The notes beneath the pieces were generated by a model, which was not told where the DNA came from, searched no databases, and worked only from the letters and a program-made list of their open reading frames with translations. This document shows, one piece after another, positions 39,561-48,195 of a DNA stretch of 64,000 nt (its first letter is position 1; every line of letters begins with the position of its first letter). The translations under genes and the position numbers were made by a program. Source of the stretch: Stackebrandtia endophytica (lineage in GTDB: Bacteria; Actinomycetota; Actinomycetes; Mycobacteriales; Micromonosporaceae); assembly GCF_006716355.1 (NCBI RefSeq), contig NZ_VFOW01000001.1, positions 434,001 to 498,000 on the forward strand, in the 5' to 3' direction.

Positions 39561-40709
39561 GTGGGACTGTTCGACAAAATCCGGGGCGAACTTGTCGACA
39601 TCATCGAATGGACCGACGACAGTCGAGACACCATAGTGTGGCGGTTTCCTCGTTACGACAACGAGATCAAGATGGGCGCCCAGCTGACGGTGCGCGAGTC
39701 GCAGGTCGCGGTGTTCATCAACGAGGGCCAGTTGGCGGACACCTTCACACCGGGTATGCACCGGCTGGAAACCCAGAACATGCCGATTCTGTCCACTTTG
39801 AAGGGGTGGAAGCACGGCTTCAGTTCGCCGTTCAAGGCCGAGGTGTACTTCGTCAACACCCGGCAGTTCACCGATATGAAGTGGGGCACCAAGAACCCCA
39901 TCATCCTGCGCGACCCCGAATTCGGCATGGTTCGCATCCGGGCGTTCGGCGCGTTCTCGATGCGGGTGGTCGACGCCCCGAAACTGCTGCGGGAGCTGGC
40001 CGGCACTGACCCGCAGTTCCGCACCGAGGAGGTCGAGGACTACCTACGCCAGATGATCGTGGGCCGCATCGCCAGCGCGCTGGCCCGCGCCGAGGTGCCC
40101 ATGTTGGACCTGGCCGCGGATCAGCACTCGATCGGTGAACGGCTGGCCCCGCTGCTGTCGGAGGACCTGGCGTCGTACGGTCTGGCGATTCCGAAGTTCA
40201 TCATCTCCAACATCTCGCTTCCGCCGGAGGTCGAGGCGGCGCTGGACAAACGCACCCAGATGGGAATGCTGGGCGATCTGAACCAGTATTCGCAGTTCCA
40301 GGCGGCCAACGCGATGGAGGCCGCCGCCAAGAACCCCAACGGCGGTGCCGGGGAGGGCCTCGGCCTGGGTATGGGGATCGCCGCCGGGCAACAGATGGCA
40401 CAGGCGCTGTCGCCCCAGCAACAGCAACAGCAACAGCCCGCACCACAGCAGTACGCGCCGCCGCCGGCAGCCCCGGCCCAACCCGGCCCGCCGCCGCTGC
40501 CGCAGCAGGACCAGTGGTACATCGGAGTGAACGGACAACAGCTCGGCCCCTTTGACCTGACGGGCCTGGCCGCGCAGGTCAGCGCCGGAAATCTCACGCC
40601 GACGACCCTGGTGTGGAAGGCGCAGTTGCCCGCGTGGACGGCCGCCGGTCAGGTACCGGAGTTGGCGCCGGTGCTGTCTAGCGCTCCCCCGCCGCTGCCC
40701 CCCGGCTAG
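39561..40709 (+). CDS. SPFH-domain protein with C-terminal GYF_2 domain
   Basis: This 382-residue protein from GTG 39561 (AGGAG upstream) opens GLFDKIRGELVDIIEW as in YdjI-type SPFH proteins. The SPFH/band-7 domain spans ~25-230 (SQVAVFINEGQLADTF, FVNTRQFTDMKWGT). A Gln-rich linker with a poly-Gln run near residue 295 and a Pro/Ala stretch follow. Residues ~320-370 are a GYF_2 domain (WYIGVNGQQLGPFDLTGL). No membrane helix is seen. The next gene encodes a zinc-ribbon membrane protein, a pairing that suggests a membrane-scaffold complex. Confidence 0.9.
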   Translation: MGLFDKIRGELVDIIEWTDDSRDTIVWRFPRYDNEIKMGAQLTVRESQVAVFINEGQLADTFTPGMHRLETQNMPILSTLKGWKHGFSSPFKAEVYFVNTRQFTDMKWGTKNPIILRDPEFGMVRIRAFGAFSMRVVDAPKLLRELAGTDPQFRTEEVEDYLRQMIVGRIASALARAEVPMLDLAADQHSIGERLAPLLSEDLASYGLAIPKFIISNISLPPEVEAALDKRTQMGMLGDLNQYSQFQAANAMEAAAKNPNGGAGEGLGLGMGIAAGQQMAQALSPQQQQQQQPAPQQYAPPPAAPAQPGPPPLPQQDQWYIGVNGQQLGPFDLTGLAAQVSAGNLTPTTLVWKAQLPAWTAAGQVPELAPVLSSAPPPLPPG

Positions 40710-40903
40710 CCGCCGGTCCGCGCGGGGACCTTGGTGCCCGCGCGGAATCCCCCGACCCTTTCGTCGGCCGGCCGCACGTTCCACGCCGCAAGCGCCCCGG
40801 TCGACGAACACCCGACATCCGATTCCACCGACGACGACCGACATGTGCACCGTGTCGGCCGTGTCGCCCGCGCAGCCCCTGGCACACCCTCCAGTGAGGA
40901 TTC

Positions 40904-42016
40904 ATGTCCGACCAGACCACCCCCGCCGCCTCCGCCGCGCCACAATCGTTCCCGTGCACCAGCTGTGGCGCGCGAGTCGAGTTCGCTCCGGGAACCAACA
41001 CATTGCAGTGTCCATATTGTGGACACCAACAGAACATTCAGGCGACCGGTGCTCGCATCCAAGAGCACTCCTTCGCCCAACTCGCGCACAAGCCCCGGCG
41101 TTCGGCGCAGCAGATGGCCGCGTATCGCCTGGTGTGTCAACAATGCGGGGCGCACACCGAGAGCTCCGCGCTGTCCCAGAAGTGTCAGTTCTGCGCCGCC
41201 CCACTGGTTGCCGACACCTCCGAGGATCACCAGATCGCCCCGGAGGCGGTACTTCCGTTCGCGTTGGACCGCTCCGCGGCACGCGACGCACTGCGTACCT
41301 GGGTCAAGTCACGGTGGTTCGCCCCCAACCGGCTGAAGAAGGTCACCGAAGCCGAGTCCACCAAGAGCACCTACGTGCCCCATTGGACATACGACTCCCA
41401 CACGACCTCCCAGTACCAGGGTGAACGCGGCGACTACTACTACGTGACCGAGACCTACACCGTGACCGTCAACGGCAACACCGAGACCCGTACCCGCCAG
41501 GTACGCAAGATTCGGTGGAGTCCGGCGGCCGGCAGAGTCAGCCGGTTCTTCGACGACGTTCTGGTCATCGGCTCACGACACGTCACCCACGAGCAGCTCT
41601 CCGAGCTGGAACCCTGGCCGCTCAATCACGCTCAGCCGTATCAACCGACCTATCTGGCCGGACACCACACGCTGCGCTACGACGTCGAACCCGAAGCCGG
41701 CTTCGAGGTTGCCAAGCAGAAGATGGCCAAGGTCATCGACGGGGACTGCCGCCGCGACATCGGCGGTGACCAGCAACGGGTTCACCAGGTGAACACCGCC
41801 CACGCCAAGACCACCTACAAGTTGATGCTGCTGCCGGTGTGGATCTGCTGCTATCTGTTCGCCGGGAAGAACTGGCAGGTGCTGATCAACGGCCAGACCG
41901 GCGAGGTGCAGGGAGCCCGCCCGTACTCGGTCGCCAAGATCGCCACCGCGGTGACCGCGGGTCTGCTGGTCGTCGCGCTGATCATCTTCCTGTTCGTCAT
42001 CAACGGCAACCCCTGA
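40904..42016 (+). CDS. zinc-ribbon protein with C-terminal membrane anchor
   Basis: The protein has 370 residues. Two N-terminal zinc ribbons are visible, CTSCGARVEF...CPYCGHQQ (~18-42) and CQQCGAHTES...CQFCAAPL (~78-100), of the TFIIB/rubredoxin-knuckle type. A central beta-rich domain includes YYYVTETYTVTVNGNTETRT. Near residues 340-365 a hydrophobic helix (AVTAGLLVVALIIFLFVI) anchors the C-terminus. It follows the SPFH gene by 194 bases on the same strand. I infer a partner that links the SPFH scaffold to the membrane. Confidence 0.8.
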   Translation: MSDQTTPAASAAPQSFPCTSCGARVEFAPGTNTLQCPYCGHQQNIQATGARIQEHSFAQLAHKPRRSAQQMAAYRLVCQQCGAHTESSALSQKCQFCAAPLVADTSEDHQIAPEAVLPFALDRSAARDALRTWVKSRWFAPNRLKKVTEAESTKSTYVPHWTYDSHTTSQYQGERGDYYYVTETYTVTVNGNTETRTRQVRKIRWSPAAGRVSRFFDDVLVIGSRHVTHEQLSELEPWPLNHAQPYQPTYLAGHHTLRYDVEPEAGFEVAKQKMAKVIDGDCRRDIGGDQQRVHQVNTAHAKTTYKLMLLPVWICCYLFAGKNWQVLINGQTGEVQGARPYSVAKIATAVTAGLLVVALIIFLFVINGNP

Positions 42017-42073
42017 GGCGGGTCTGGTCGCCGCCGCGCATCTCGGGAGAGTCCGAGTGTGTGCGGGGCGACC

Positions 42074-42529
42074 TCACCGCGCCAGGTTGTCGTCGACCAG
42101 CCCCAGAAGTTCGGCCAGTTGGCGCTTCTGGGGCTCGGTCATTCCCGCGGTGGTGCGGGCTTCCAATTCACGCCAGCAGTCGACGATCGCGTCGGTCAAC
42201 GCCCGCCCCTTCTCCGTGATGGAGACGAGACTGACACGGCCGTCCTCGGGACAGGGCCGTCTGGCGACCAGCTCCGCCCGCTGCAATCGCTGCAACATCT
42301 TGGTGACCGTCGACGGATCGATGGACAGCGCCAGAACCAGTGACGACTGACGCTGGTCACCGTGTTCGGCCAGATAGGACAACATGATCTCCTGGCCGGG
42401 GAACAGCCCGACCTGGCGCAACAGATTGCCGGCGGCCAACCGATGTGCCCGTGACACCCGGTAGAGCAGGTGCCCCAGCGGCGCGGCGGCCTCCTCAGAC
42501 CGGCACCGTTTGTCTCGTGGATCGTCCAT
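42074..42529 (-). CDS. MarR-family transcriptional regulator
   Basis: This 151-residue winged-helix protein starts at ATG 42529 with GAGGGG upstream. It has LRQVGLFPGQEIMLSYLAEH, the recognition helix region LALSIDPSTVTKMLQRLQRA and the wing RRPCPEDGRVSLVSITEKGRA. It lies divergent from the pirin gene, with two identical palindromes in between. This is the standard arrangement for a MarR protein repressing itself and its neighbour in response to small phenolics or oxidants. Cys residues in CRSEEAAA, RPCPED and DCWRE could sense oxidation. Confidence 0.92.
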   Translation of the reverse strand: MDDPRDKRCRSEEAAAPLGHLLYRVSRAHRLAAGNLLRQVGLFPGQEIMLSYLAEHGDQRQSSLVLALSIDPSTVTKMLQRLQRAELVARRPCPEDGRVSLVSITEKGRALTDAIVDCWRELEARTTAGMTEPQKRQLAELLGLVDDNLAR

Positions 42530-42557
42530 GACACCCCTCACCTCGGCCCACCAATAA

Positions 42558-42592
42558 TAGTTGGTCGACCAATGTTATAGTTGGTCGACCAA
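42558..42592. promoter_or_regulatory. doubled palindromic MarR operator
   Basis: The perfect palindrome TTGGTCGACCAA occurs twice, at 42561-42572 and 42581-42592, exactly 20 bases apart, each within a TATAGTTGGTCGACCAA-like context. The copies lie between the divergent MarR and pirin starts, about 30-50 bases from each. A 20-base period places both on the same DNA face. This is a probable binding site for two MarR dimers. Confidence 0.85.
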
Positions 42593-42643
42593 CAAAGATT
42601 AGCCGATCTCATCATCGAGCTAACAGGTACTCCGGGAGGACCC

Positions 42644-43606
42644 ATGCCAGCCGTGACCGTGTCCGACATCCTGGTGCTGCCGCGCATCGCGCCGCCAGCC
42701 CCCGATGCCGCCGCCCGACCGGTAGACCAGATCACCGACTCTCAACGCACCCTGGAAGGCGCCGGATTCCCGGTGCGCCGCCCGTTCCCGACGCCTCGTG
42801 CCAGCCAGGTCGATCCGTTCCTGCTGCTGGACCACATGGTCGCCGCCTACGAACCCCAGGAGGCCAAGGGAGCCCCGTGGCACCCGCACCGGGGATTCGA
42901 AACCGTCACCTACCTGATGGACGGCACCTTCGTCCACCACGACTCCAACGGTGGCGGCGGCGTCATCAACGACGGCGACACCCAGTGGATGACGGCCGGG
43001 TCCGGGATCCTGCACGACGAACTGCCCAGCGAAGAACTCGTGATGAAGGGCGGCTACTTCAGCGGAATCCAGCTGTGGGTGAACCTGCCCAAGGCCGCCA
43101 AGTGGGCCAAGCCCCGCTACCAGGACATCAAGGGCCCCAACCTGACACTGCTGTCCTCGTCGGATGGTGGCTCCCTGGTGCGGTTGATCGCCGGAGACCT
43201 CGGTGAACACAGCGGGCCGGGCATCACCCACACGCCGATCACCCTGGCGCACGCGTCACTGTCGCCCGGCGCTCAGCTGACGTTGCCGTGGAACCCCGGC
43301 TACTCGGCGATGGCGTTCGCCATCGAGGGAGACGGCGCCGCAGGGCTCGAACGCCGCCCGATGAAGGAAAGCCAACTGGCCACCTTCGGACCCGGTGGCT
43401 CGGTCACGATCAGCGCCGCCGACAAACAGCACGGCCGCACCGGACAGTTCGAGGTACTACTGCTGGGCGGGCTGCCGCTCAACGAGCCGGTCGCCCGGTA
43501 CGGACCGTTCGTCATGAACACCCGAGCCGAGATCGTCCAAGCGGTCGAGGACTTCCAGGCCGGTCGGATGGGAACCATCCCCGCCACCCACCTGGGCGGC
43601 GAGTAG
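42644..43606 (+). CDS. pirin-family cupin protein
   Basis: This 320-residue bicupin starts at ATG 42644 after GGGAGGA. The metal-binding motif WHPHRGFETVTYLMDG (two His and a Glu, residues ~77-92) and the later GSGILHDELPSEE (His) form the iron site of the N-terminal cupin. The C-terminal cupin (GYSAMAFAIEGDGAAGLE) is degenerate, as usual. Bacterial pirins have quercetinase-like or redox-sensing roles. It is controlled with the divergent MarR gene through the doubled operator. Confidence 0.92.
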   Translation: MPAVTVSDILVLPRIAPPAPDAAARPVDQITDSQRTLEGAGFPVRRPFPTPRASQVDPFLLLDHMVAAYEPQEAKGAPWHPHRGFETVTYLMDGTFVHHDSNGGGGVINDGDTQWMTAGSGILHDELPSEELVMKGGYFSGIQLWVNLPKAAKWAKPRYQDIKGPNLTLLSSSDGGSLVRLIAGDLGEHSGPGITHTPITLAHASLSPGAQLTLPWNPGYSAMAFAIEGDGAAGLERRPMKESQLATFGPGGSVTISAADKQHGRTGQFEVLLLGGLPLNEPVARYGPFVMNTRAEIVQAVEDFQAGRMGTIPATHLGGE

Positions 43607-43617
43607 TTCGACACCAC

Positions 43618-43650
43618 GGTGGGGCGGCCCGGTCAACCGGCCGCCCCACC
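43618..43650 (+). terminator. terminator after pirin gene
   Basis: GGTGGGGCGGCC (43618-43629) pairs with GGCCGCCCCACC (43639-43650) across a 9-base loop, 11 bases after the stop. The following 43651-43855 stretch contains no gene that I can support. Confidence 0.75.
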
Positions 43651-43855
43651 GCCTCGTCATCCGTTGTCGGCCACCGCCCGGCGGCGTCAGCCATCGTCGG
43701 GTAGCCGACACGAAGCAGACAACGCGTCGTACCAGCGGTTACGCTCGATCGGTCACAGTAAGCATCCAGGCGGGCACAGGTGATCGCATCACCGGCCGGT
43801 GTCTCGGATCGGTCGTCGGCCGACCGCTTGGACCAGCTCGGAGGGGAACGCCGCC

Positions 43856-44134
43856 ATGGCGACTCGTGAAGAGATCGAAACCCTGATCGAACAGGTGAAG
43901 AGTCAGATCACCTCGACTCAGACGTCGCTGGCCGAGGCGATGAATCAGACCTCGGAATCCGGTGCCGAAGAGGCCTCCCGCGGGCACCACGGAATCGCGA
44001 CCCTGTATCAGAGTGGTCGACAGAAACTTGAGGAGTCCCACCATCAGATCGCCTCGTCGATCACTCTGCTGGAAGAGGCCAAGACACTGATCTCCCAGGC
44101 GCAGGGGTTACCGACACACCACGATGGAGGATGA
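43856..44134 (+). CDS. small coiled-coil protein
   Basis: The 92-residue protein, from ATG 43856 with GAGGGG upstream, is almost wholly helical. Helix 1 is EEIETLIEQVKSQITSTQTS and the later helix is RQKLEESHHQIASSITLLEE, joined by a Gly/His turn (SRGHHGIA). The hairpin length resembles WXG100 or DUF6244-like actinobacterial proteins, but no WXG is present. It lies 45 bases before another uncharacterised gene and may be cotranscribed with it. Confidence 0.65.
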   Translation: MATREEIETLIEQVKSQITSTQTSLAEAMNQTSESGAEEASRGHHGIATLYQSGRQKLEESHHQIASSITLLEEAKTLISQAQGLPTHHDGG

Positions 44135-44179
44135 CCGAGGACGGTCCGGTGATGGTCCCGGACGTCATCAAGCCAGCTC

Positions 44180-44713
44180 ATGAGTTACGCCGTCCATGTC
44201 GACAGTGTGGAGCCCGATTCACTCACTCGTGCCGTGGCATCGGCATTCACCGTGGATCCACCATTGATCTACGTCGGCGACCCCGATTCACTGGCGACCC
44301 ATTCCGGTCCCGACCCGGACGTACTGATCAATCCCGCACCCGCCGGTGACCACGGCTTCGGATGCCTGCTCGAAGCCGGTGACGCACTACGCCGCGCCAG
44401 CCAGGACATGAGCGACATCGAACTGACGACCCGACTGTGCCGGGAACTGTCCTGTCGGGCACTGGTCGACGACGGCGGACTGGCCTCCCAGAGTTGGATG
44501 TTGATCACCTCGGACGGCTGGCACGGCCGCGTCGTCGTCGAGGAGGCGGCCCTCGACCAGGGCCGACTGGTCGTCCATCACGCGTTGCAACCTGTACCGT
44601 CCGCGCCGGACATCCCCGTCGAACCACCGCCGACATGGGAATCGGGGTGGTACCCGGACAACCGGGTACCGACAGGGATACCTGCCCGACCCCGAATGAC
44701 CCCTCACCAGTGA
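44180..44713 (+). CDS. hypothetical protein
   Basis: This 177-residue acidic protein has no signal peptide or membrane helix. The N-terminal ~140 residues look like an alpha/beta fold (SYAVHVDSVEPDSLTRAV, LVDDGGLASQSWMLITSDGW, RVVVEEAAL). The C-terminal ~35 residues are Pro-rich and probably unstructured. No known family is recognised. Its partner may be the coiled-coil protein encoded just upstream. Confidence 0.6.
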   Translation: MSYAVHVDSVEPDSLTRAVASAFTVDPPLIYVGDPDSLATHSGPDPDVLINPAPAGDHGFGCLLEAGDALRRASQDMSDIELTTRLCRELSCRALVDDGGLASQSWMLITSDGWHGRVVVEEAALDQGRLVVHHALQPVPSAPDIPVEPPPTWESGWYPDNRVPTGIPARPRMTPHQ

Positions 44714-44776
44714 GTGTCTTCACCCGCCGCGCTTAAACCGGTGGACGGATTCGCCGACCCGAGGCACGCTCAACCG

Positions 44777-45247
44777 GTGACCAGCTGGCCCGAACACCTT
44801 GAGATTCGCGCACTCACCGCCGCCGACGCCGACGTGATCGCCGAATGGCGGTACGACGGTGCCTGGCGCATCTACGATCCCGGTGTCCTATCCACCGACG
44901 ACGGCTACCTCGCCGTCGCCGGGCGCGACGGCGGCCCACTGGTGGGCTACTGCTGCGGCGGCGCCGAGGCACGGGTGCCCGGGCTGGCCGAGGACCCGGC
45001 CCATCTCGACGTGGGCGTGGGCATGGACCCGCGCTGGGTCGGACGGGGGCACGGCTCGACGTTCGGCGCCACGGTCCTGACCTTCCTCCGGAAACAGGCG
45101 GACGGGCGCGGCCTGCGAGCAGTCGTACAGACCTGGAATCACCGTAGTCTGCGGTTGACGGCGCGGCTGGGCTTCACCCCCTCCGGGACACACACCTGCA
45201 TCCAGGATGGACGCCCGGTCGAGTACACGGTCGTGACACTGGCCTGA
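44777..45247 (+). CDS. GNAT-family acetyltransferase
   Basis: The 156-residue RimI-like enzyme (GTG 44777) has EIRALTAADADVIAEWRYDG at the start. The acetyl-CoA loop MDPRWVGRGHGSTFGATVLTF lies near 83-103, followed by WNHRSLRLTARLGFTPSG. An upstream GTG (44714) would add 21 residues without family similarity. The substrate is unknown. It is convergent with the LysE gene, 9 bases apart. Confidence 0.87.
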   Translation: MTSWPEHLEIRALTAADADVIAEWRYDGAWRIYDPGVLSTDDGYLAVAGRDGGPLVGYCCGGAEARVPGLAEDPAHLDVGVGMDPRWVGRGHGSTFGATVLTFLRKQADGRGLRAVVQTWNHRSLRLTARLGFTPSGTHTCIQDGRPVEYTVVTLA

Positions 45248-45256
45248 GCCGACGAG

Positions 45257-45889
45257 TCACACCCGAGTCGGGTCGACCACCATCCGAACCGCGAAACCGG
45301 CCAGCACCGTACCCATGAACCAGCGCTGTACCCGCATCCACACCGGACGCCGTCGCAGGAACCCGGCGAGACCACCCGCACTCATAGCGATCGCGGCATT
45401 GCCCGCCATCGCCACGACGATCTGAACACCGCCCAACGCCAACGACTGCACCACCACGTTGCCCGACGGATCGATGAACTGCGGCAACAGCGACACGTAC
45501 AGGATCGCGATCTTCGGGTTCAACAACGCGGTCAGCAGTCCCATCCCATACAGCCGCAACGGATCTGCGGCCGCCACCGGTTCCGGCGAGAACGGGGACC
45601 TGCCACCGGGCCGAAACGCCTGCCACGCCAGGTACAGCAGGTACGCGGCACCGGCGACCTTCAACACCGTGTACGCCATCGGAACCGCCGCGAACACCGC
45701 CGTCAAACCGGCCGCGGTGGCCGCCAAGTAGACCACCAGGCCGGTCGCCACCCCCACCAACGAGATCAACCCCGCCCGTCGGCCCTGACTGATGGTCCGC
45801 GACACCAGGTAGATCATGTTCGGTCCGGGAGTCAGCACCATGCCCAACGACACCAACGCCATACCCAAAATCGCGACACCGTCGATCAC
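45257..45889 (-). CDS. LysE/RhtB-family amino-acid exporter
   Basis: This 210-residue protein starts at GTG 45889 after GGAGGTGG. It has about six transmembrane helices and the family signature GMVLTPGPNMIYLVSRTISQGRRAGL near residues 16-41. The second half carries GLLTALLNPKIAILYVSLLPQF, also typical. It probably exports an amino acid or homoserine-lactone-like compound by proton antiport. No LysG-type regulator is nearby. Confidence 0.92.
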   Translation of the reverse strand: MIDGVAILGMALVSLGMVLTPGPNMIYLVSRTISQGRRAGLISLVGVATGLVVYLAATAAGLTAVFAAVPMAYTVLKVAGAAYLLYLAWQAFRPGGRSPFSPEPVAAADPLRLYGMGLLTALLNPKIAILYVSLLPQFIDPSGNVVVQSLALGGVQIVVAMAGNAAIAMSAGGLAGFLRRRPVWMRVQRWFMGTVLAGFAVRMVVDPTRV

Positions 45890-45985
45890 CGGCCACCTCC
45901 ACAAGACTGCGCCGAGGCTACGGGCTCGCCCCCATGATCACCAGTCGATTCCCACGGCGGAGACTGTGATCGTCATCCCCTCGAC

Positions 45986-47680
45986 TCAGCCGCCCTTGGC
46001 CAGGAATTTCTTCAGTCGCTGCCACGGCCAGGTGTTGATCACGTCGTCGGTGGTCAACCACGCCCGCTGCGCCAAGCCGACACCGAACCGCTGGAAGTCC
46101 AGATGCGGCACCGCATGGGCGTCACTGTCGATGGAGAATCTCACGCCGTGATGGCGTGCCAGCCGAACCAGGTCGACCGGCAGATCCGACCGGTCCGGAT
46201 AGGAGTCGATCTCCATGGCGGTACCGGTGCGGGCCGCGGCCTGGAACACCGCCTCCCAGTCGGCGTCGACCGGCCCGCGCTTACCGATCTTCCGCGTCGT
46301 GGGATGTCCGATGATGTTGACGTTCGGATTCTCACACGCGGCGATGAACCGTCGGGTCATGGCGTCACGGTCCTGGTTGAAGTGTGAGTGCACCGAGGCG
46401 ACGCACACGTCGAACTCGTCGAGTATCTCGGCGGGCCAGTCGACACCACCGTCGGCGTCGATGTTCAATTCGGTCCCGTGCAACAGTCGCAGCTTGGGAT
46501 GATCCGCCTGCAGCTCCCGCAGTTGATCACGCTGCGCGCGCGCCTTCTCCAAGGTCATCCGCTGCATGACCAGGTCGGGAGCGTGATCGGTGACCGCGAA
46601 GTAGGAGTATCCCAACTCGGCGGCCCGAGCGACCATATCGGACAGTGACGCGACGCCGTCGGTCAAGTCGGTGTGGGAGTGGAGATCGCCACGCAGGTCC
46701 TCACGCTCGATCACCGTCGGCAGCTCCTCACGCCGCGCCGCCGCCACCTCGCCGCTGCCCTCACGCAACGGCGGCGGCACGTATTGCAGGCCCAACCGCG
46801 AATAGATCTCGGCCTCGTCGGCGGCCGCCAATACGGTGTCACCGCTGAAGAGGCCGTACTCCGACAGCTTCCACCCCTTCTTCACCGCCATCTCGCGAAG
46901 CTCCACATTGTGCTCTTTGGAGCCCGTGAAGTACTGCATCGCCGCACCCCACGACTCCGCCGGGACCAGCCGCAGGTCCAGCTGAAGCCCCTCGACGGTG
47001 CGCACCGAGGTCTTCTTCTCACCGGAGACGAGCACCTCGGCGACGTAATGCTGATCCCGGAACACCGCCATCACCGACGGATCGGCGACCGCGAGGATGT
47101 CGACATCGCCGATGTGGTCCTTCATCCGCCGCAACGAACCGGCGTAGTCGATCCGCTCGACGTGCTCCCGCAGCGAATCGATCACCTCCTCGGCGACCCC
47201 CATCGCAATACCTATGTGGACCTGCCCCTGAACCTCGGCGAGCTCGTCGATGCCCTTCAACAGGTTGGTACGAGTCTTCTCCCCCAACCCCTTCGCGCGA
47301 TCCAGTCGGCCGGAACGGATCGCCTCGGCCAACGCCGGCGGAGAGTCCACCCCGTACTCCTCGAACAACATCACCGCGGTTTTCGGGCCCAGGCCGGGGA
47401 TTCGAGTCAACCGCCGCACCCCGTCGGGCACCTGCTGCCGCAGCTCGTCCAATTGCCGGAAACTGCCCCGCTCCATGAATTCGGTGACCTTCGTGGCGAT
47501 GGCCTGCCCCACTCCCGGGACGTCACGCACCGGCGCCGTGGAGATGTCACGGGCGTACCCACGGATCGCCTTGGCGGCCTTCTGATAGCTGCGTACCCGA
47601 AACGCGTCCCCGCCGGTCAAGGCGAACAATTCGGCGTACTCGTCCAAGGCGGCGGCGGCCTCATCGTTGGCGCGTGGCAT
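45986..47680 (-). CDS. polX: DNA polymerase X with PHP domain
   Basis: The protein has 564 residues. The N-terminal HhH/8-kDa region ([38 protein letters not shown]) is followed by the PolX nucleotidyltransferase core. Its metal-binding pair is in [20 protein letters not shown], with a third Asp in LQLDLRLV. The C-terminal PHP domain has its metal ligands: [43 protein letters not shown] and [15 protein letters not shown] gives 3'-5' exonuclease or AP-site activity. The enzyme is used in base-excision and gap repair. Confidence 0.95.
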   Translation of the reverse strand: MPRANDEAAAALDEYAELFALTGGDAFRVRSYQKAAKAIRGYARDISTAPVRDVPGVGQAIATKVTEFMERGSFRQLDELRQQVPDGVRRLTRIPGLGPKTAVMLFEEYGVDSPPALAEAIRSGRLDRAKGLGEKTRTNLLKGIDELAEVQGQVHIGIAMGVAEEVIDSLREHVERIDYAGSLRRMKDHIGDVDILAVADPSVMAVFRDQHYVAEVLVSGEKKTSVRTVEGLQLDLRLVPAESWGAAMQYFTGSKEHNVELREMAVKKGWKLSEYGLFSGDTVLAAADEAEIYSRLGLQYVPPPLREGSGEVAAARREELPTVIEREDLRGDLHSHTDLTDGVASLSDMVARAAELGYSYFAVTDHAPDLVMQRMTLEKARAQRDQLRELQADHPKLRLLHGTELNIDADGGVDWPAEILDEFDVCVASVHSHFNQDRDAMTRRFIAACENPNVNIIGHPTTRKIGKRGPVDADWEAVFQAAARTGTAMEIDSYPDRSDLPVDLVRLARHHGVRFSIDSDAHAVPHLDFQRFGVGLAQRAWLTTDDVINTWPWQRLKKFLAKGG

Positions 47681-47756
47681 CTGGCCAGCATAGAACCGGG
47701 TGATCCGATCCGTCCGGTCAACGAGGAGTCTGCGCGGAGCGGCATTCTGTAGTCAA

Positions 47757-47779
47757 ATTGTGGCTCGAATGTACACAAT
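47757..47779 (+). promoter_or_regulatory. inverted repeat upstream of Cys-rich peptide gene
   Basis: ATTGTG (47757-47762) and CACAAT (47774-47779) are perfect inverted 6-mers 11 bases apart in a locally AT-rich stretch about 50 bases before the peptide start. This is a plausible operator. No matching regulator was identified. Confidence 0.35.
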
Positions 47780-47828
47780 CGCCACCAATCGTCGGAACTC
47801 TCCGACCCTCACAGATCGGCACCCAAAC

Positions 47829-48038
47829 ATGCGCGTCATGCAACGAATCAACTCACTCGCCGACCAAGCCCTCACCAAACTGCTGGGCGAGACCACCGCG
47901 GCCGCCGGCTGCATTCCCGAATGCGGAGCCTGGGGAACCTGCGTCATGAGCACCGCACACTGTTCCGGTGGCTGGCACAAGAACCGCACCTGCATCAACA
48001 CCGCGTGCAACGCGTACACCCAGGTCGGTTGCTGCTGA
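47829..48038 (+). CDS. cysteine-rich peptide precursor (putative RiPP or secreted microprotein)
   Basis: The 69-residue peptide starts at ATG 47829, or three codons later at 47838. Residues 1-27 form an amphipathic leader (RINSLADQALTKLLGETTAA) ending in an Ala-rich AAAG. The remaining 42 residues hold eight cysteines at positions 28, 32, 38, 45, 55, 60, 68 and 69, plus several Thr and Ser. Related short actinobacterial peptides with LADxxL leaders and Cys-rich cores exist but are uncharacterised. No LanB, LanM, radical-SAM or YcaO gene is in the window. Local composition is less GC-rich than its neighbours. Disulfide or lanthionine crosslinks are both possible. Confidence 0.65.
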   Translation: MRVMQRINSLADQALTKLLGETTAAAGCIPECGAWGTCVMSTAHCSGGWHKNRTCINTACNAYTQVGCC

Positions 48039-48195
48039 CCCGCCAGGATCGCCGGAACCTCCACTGAGATGAGATGACGGCATCGCGGAGGCCGATGGGA
48101 TCCCGCCACGCCTCCGCGCTTCACCTCACCCGATTCCCCCGCGACACGACACGGTTGTCGACCGAACTGTCGCACCCCGATGGTTGAGTGCGGGT

